Assembly (NCBI GenBank): GCA_011065005.1
Contig: JAAKFP010000126.1
Span: forward strand, 1 to 7,279
Reading direction: 5' to 3'
Source: Chlamydiota bacterium
GTDB lineage: Bacteria > Chlamydiota > Chlamydiia > Chlamydiales > Waddliaceae
DNA length: 7,279 bases
Shown here: positions 6,995 to 7,279 of the stretch, one piece after another
Numbering within the stretch: position 1 is the first letter of the stretch
How the letters are laid out: each line of letters opens with the position of its first letter
Made by a program: the position numbers and the translations under genes
Notes under the pieces: generated by a model
Database searches by the model: none
What the model saw: only the letters and a program-made list of their open reading frames with translations
What the model was told of the DNA's origin: nothing

Positions 6995-7227
6995 GGAATT
7001 GAAGGATTTTGCCAGGGCTAACGCATTAAAATTTATTTAATATTGTGTCATAATTCTTCTAAGAACACCCTAGCACCGATTTTCATTCAGATAATTAGGC
7101 CTAACATTAATCTCTTGATCCACAGTTACTTAGAAAAAATCAGTCTACTCGCTGAGGGGTGCACGGTAATCTGGTTGTAAGAGATAGTGTCGAATGGGAG
7201 GGTACTCTAAGTTGTTTAATATCAAAA
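6995..7227. other. Non-coding stretch upstream of the C promoter
   Basis: About 230 bases with no open frame of note on either strand and no recognisable tRNA or mobile element. The left part is A/T-rich; the part from about 7140 to 7210 is richer in G on the plus strand. The only feature I noticed is a 10-bp perfect palindrome TTAGGCCTAA at 7095-7104, which could be chance. Confidence 0.5.
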
Positions 7228-7242
7228 ACCCACGAAGTGGGT
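7228..7242 (-). terminator. Hairpin with T run, possible terminator of a gene beyond the right edge
   Basis: Read on the minus strand: ACCCAC, loop TTC, GTGGGT, with T residues continuing to 7224. The 6-bp GC-rich stem with a short loop and T tract fits an intrinsic terminator for a leftward gene lying outside the window. It is also the first arm of the larger double-hairpin element here, so its primary role is uncertain. Confidence 0.4.
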
Positions 7243-7279
7243 CTACAGATAGTAGCCCAGTGCAAGCGATAGCGCAGCT
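7228..7279. repeat. Double-hairpin palindromic element, cut by the window edge
   Basis: On the plus strand a first hairpin (ACCCAC-GAA-GTGGGT, 7228-7242) is followed by an 11-nt linker and the start of a second (7254-7279) with nested TGC/GCA and GC-GATA-GC pairing; the outer CCCAG arm would pair with CTGGG if GGG follows beyond the edge. Two compact GC hairpins in A/T-rich intergenic DNA resemble dispersed REP-like intergenic repeats. Copy number cannot be seen here, so the repeat call is inferred. Confidence 0.4.

Noticed and set aside
7140..7220. Possible tRNA or small structured RNA
   Set aside because: I could not form an acceptor stem, an anticodon arm or a standard T-loop from this stretch.

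Overview
This window carries three large minus-strand genes that read leftward: gene C (6845→4365, 826 aa), then gene B (4111→1382, 909 aa), then gene A (1315→14, 433 aa). I saw no tRNA, rRNA, transposase, CRISPR array or housekeeping gene. None of the three proteins has an N-terminal signal peptide or a convincing transmembrane anchor followed by a charged stop. All three look like large, helix-rich, non-enzymatic proteins with flexible proline/glycine-rich stretches.

The best guess for the organism is an environmental (Chlamydia-like) member of the Chlamydiae. The C-terminal third of protein A strongly recalls the chlamydial DUF582 type III effector family (the CT619/CT620/CT621/CT711/CT712 group of Chlamydia trachomatis), whose genes also occur as runs of large adjacent ORFs. 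Genes B and C have sizes like members of that group. This is recognition from memory, not an alignment. Composition fits but does not prove it: about 50% GC in a sampled part of C, 38-55% within B, and about 28% in the C-B intergenic region.

Right end (6846-7279): non-coding. At the edge is a double-hairpin element (7228-7279) that continues out of the window; its first hairpin also reads as a minus-strand intrinsic terminator. Further in is a promoter for C (-10 TATAAT at 6966-6971), a leader of about 114 nt with a 9-bp stem-loop, and a near-perfect Shine-Dalgarno sequence. Gene C has a collagen-like Gly/Pro-rich N-terminus, a coiled-coil-like middle, and at least three diverged internal repeats.

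C-B intergenic region (4112-4364): a strong promoter for B (TTGAAT, 17 bp, TATAAT) with an A/T palindrome over the -35 and spacer, then a leader of about 135 nt holding a possible 25-codon upstream ORF. Both promoters share a (T)AGAGGG-(A/G)-GG(T)-like block just after the -10, suggesting that B and C are co-regulated.

Left part: B and A are separated by only 66 bp with no visible terminator or good promoter, so they probably form an operon B-A, with C transcribed separately but under the same type of promoter. My working model is a locus for a co-expressed set of type III secreted proteins. Only the link of A to DUF582 has real sequence support; the functions of B and C are inferred from position and general character.
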